This document shows positions 19,890-21,445 of a DNA stretch of 21,445 nt, piece after piece. The first letter of the stretch is position 1; each line of letters begins with the position of its first letter. The notes under the pieces are model-generated. The model had not been told where the DNA came from and did not search any database. It saw only the letters and a list, made by a program, of their open reading frames with translations. Source of the DNA: Porogramme epimiltina (Eukaryota; Basidiomycota; Agaricomycetes; Polyporales; Polyporaceae); NCBI GenBank assembly GCA_900155495.1, contig FTLJ01000505.1, positions 1 through 21,445 on the forward strand. The letters are read 5' to 3'. Made by a program: the position numbers and the translations under genes.

Positions 19890-21180
19890 ACCCAACGCTG
19901 CATCGAGACACCACCATCGCGACCCGCACCGATCGCCGCTGCGCGATCCTTGACGATGCGCGGGGGCCGGGGCGACCAGGAAGACTGGCACAGCGCAGGC
20001 TGCGACGCGTCTGCCGCGGGACGAGGCGTCAGCGGCGGCGTCGGTCCAGACCAGCAGGGAACCGGCGAGGCAGCGCGCGGCGCCGCCCGACGTGGCCCGC
20101 GCGCGCCGTCCTTGGGTGCGCGTGGCGCGCGCGCGGTGGCTGGGAGAGGGGCGCCGGGGTGGGCTTGGGCGCGGGATGGGGCGCGGGCCCCGGGGTAGGA
20201 GGCGTGGCGGCGGCGGGGGAGAGGGCTTTTGCCTAGGGGACCGTTTGAGGACTTTCCAGGCCGGGCGGTAGAGGGTCGGCGAAGGGCGGGCAGGGAGGAG
20301 GGGCGCGCTTGACGGGGAAGAGAGATGGTAGTCGTGGAGGTGCCGTTCGTTGCGCCTGTCTCACGCGATGGGGTTTGCCTTGCAAAGGGCTTGTCATAGA
20401 GAGCTCTCATCGCAGGCGTGCAGGGGTGTGCGGCGATCAAACCAGCGAGTCCATGTTGAATCATCGGCGAGGCGTCGGGCGCGCGGCGGACAGCCAGGCG
20501 ACGGATGACATCGCGGACTTGCGCGATGGTCTTTCACTAGGAATGGCGGAAGACTGAGGGGTGTATGGCGCGTTCGGGGGGCGGACATGGACTACGAGGG
20601 TCGGAGGAGCGGCGAAACTGAGAGATCGTAGGATGCGGGGATTCAACTTGGCTGAATTGCGGAAGTGGTGGAACGGGAAGGGCACGTACCTGCCAATCGG
20701 GTGGTAATGGAAGGTCTTCATGAGCCGCTGGCTTCGTGGACCAGATCGGGGGGGGGATGTTTTGTAAGGACGAGAATGACCGTGTGTGGGGGATGGGCCA
20801 GACTAACCGAACTTACGACGGAATGGGCCTACAGCGGCGTGTTGAAGGGACATTGTGGGAGGCGGCTGAGAATCTTGCACACACGAGCGAGCTTGACACG
20901 TGCTCCGTGGGTGAGCACTACACCGAAGTGGGGGGAGGTCATCCGGAGGCAGGAACGGGCAGCGGGGGCAGGAGTGGAGCAGGGGGCGGGCAGGGCTCTA
21001 TTGGCTGGAGGGCGGCGACGGCGATTGAGCTACAAGAGGATTAGAAGAGGGACTAGCACCTACGTGGTTCCTCTAGCTACTATGGATACACAGGGCACGA
21101 TAGCGCGGCCGAGGGCGCACCACGGAGCAGAGCGCGGGCGGCGATTGGAGGCAGCCCTGACACGGCAAGAGTGATACGTC
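19810..21180. repeat. GC-rich dispersed repeat, copy C
   Basis: It aligns by eye with copy A from about 4120 to 5465. Shared landmarks are ACTCGACGTC..CAACACCCC, GGGGCGACCAGGAAGACTGG with CACAGCGCAGG, GGCTGGGAGAGGGG, CGTTTGAGGACTTTC, GGGGCGCGCTTGACG-like sequence, GATTCAACTTGG, GACGGCGATTGAGC and CGGCGATTGGAGGCAGCCC. Several indels separate the copies. No terminal repeats or coding capacity were identified. Confidence 0.55.
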
Positions 21181-21256
21181 CAAACTCACTAGCCCCGCCG
21201 AAGGCGGGCGGTCACGTGTCGGGCTCGCGCGGAGGTTTGGTGGAAATCGCACCAAC

Positions 21257-21284
21257 GCGAAGCTGGGGTTCTCCCCAGCTTCGC
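21257..21284. repeat. Perfect 12-bp hairpin
   Basis: GCGAAGCTGGGG and its exact reverse complement flank a TTCT loop. A smaller hairpin (CCCGCC GAA GGCGGG) lies just upstream near 21195. The position directly after repeat copy C suggests a repeat terminus or a transcription-related hairpin; neither can be shown here. Confidence 0.85.
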
Positions 21285-21427
21285 CGGCGTTATATATCAT
21301 TGTAGAACTATAAACTGTACAGTACAACGAGGCAAATACAAAGAGCGCGAGCAGCGCGTGTAGCTAGGAATGGTGCGCGCGAGGTCGCGCGAGGGCCGCC
21401 ATCAGAGCGTCGCGGGGCGTGGGAGCA

Positions 21428-21442
21428 CGCGCGCGCGCGCGC
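21428..21442. repeat. Short (CG)n tract at the window end
   Basis: Alternating CG dinucleotides near the right edge, interrupted by CTGC. Similar short CG runs occur near 9428 and 3784. Confidence 0.8.
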
Positions 21443-21445
21443 TGC

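Noticed and set aside
19760..20464. 234-codon minus-strand open frame
   Set aside because: Pro/Arg/Ala-rich frame within repeat copy C; its similarity to copy A is explained by DNA homology.
21257..21300. Helitron 3' end from the hairpin
   Set aside because: No CTRR follows the hairpin at the expected distance.
1..21445. tRNA genes and CRISPR arrays
   Set aside because: No B-box-like GGTTCGANNCC with a matching cloverleaf was seen, and no regularly spaced direct repeats other than the 14-bp minisatellite.

Overview
The window looks like a fungal nuclear chromosome, most likely an agaricomycete basidiomycete. It is GC-rich and has short GT-AG introns of about 47-85 nt, with CTRAC-type branch sites in several. 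Its one large gene has the domain order of the greatly expanded basidiomycete NACHT-WD40 (NLR-like) family. I see no tRNA, rRNA, CRISPR array or bacterial-type feature. All splicing and repeat calls were made by eye.

Layout. Positions 1-3,500 hold gene debris and unassigned DNA, with one fairly coding-like minus-strand exon at 2,513-2,905. Positions 3,530-5,465 are the longest copy of a GC-rich dispersed repeat; partial copies lie near 9,160-9,560, 17,832-18,050 and 19,810-21,180. Positions 6,132-7,607 form a compact mobile element with inverted terminal repeats of about 135-138 bp and a perfect 9-bp target-site duplication. It carries a 3' fragment of a cytosolic arginyl-tRNA synthetase gene with an intron still in place. 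That is the structure of a Pack-MULE, a Mutator-like element that has captured a host gene fragment. It sits inside what appears to be an exon of an unidentified plus-strand gene (about 5,834-8,601). Element plus duplication is 1,485 bp, a multiple of three, and taking it out rejoins an open frame.

Positions 16,405-10,954 (minus strand) hold the main gene, a multi-exon NLR-like protein of about 1,680 residues. In order it has a Ser/Pro-rich N-terminus, a helical MLKL/HeLo-like domain, a NACHT NTPase, a helical linker and about 14 WD40 blades. It has one apparent single-base frameshift near 14,047, between the NACHT and its helical extension; everything downstream is still open for about 1,000 codons. 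A 30-bp tandem duplication lies at the start of its last exon.

Positions 16,406-21,445 are the upstream region of that gene plus more debris and repeats: a perfect 4 x 14-bp minisatellite, a 55-codon small ORF next to a repeat copy, and a perfect 12-bp hairpin near the right end. No two genes here clearly act in one pathway. The window reads as an immune-receptor-like gene embedded in transposon-rich accessory DNA, and the captured synthetase fragment is the most unusual item.
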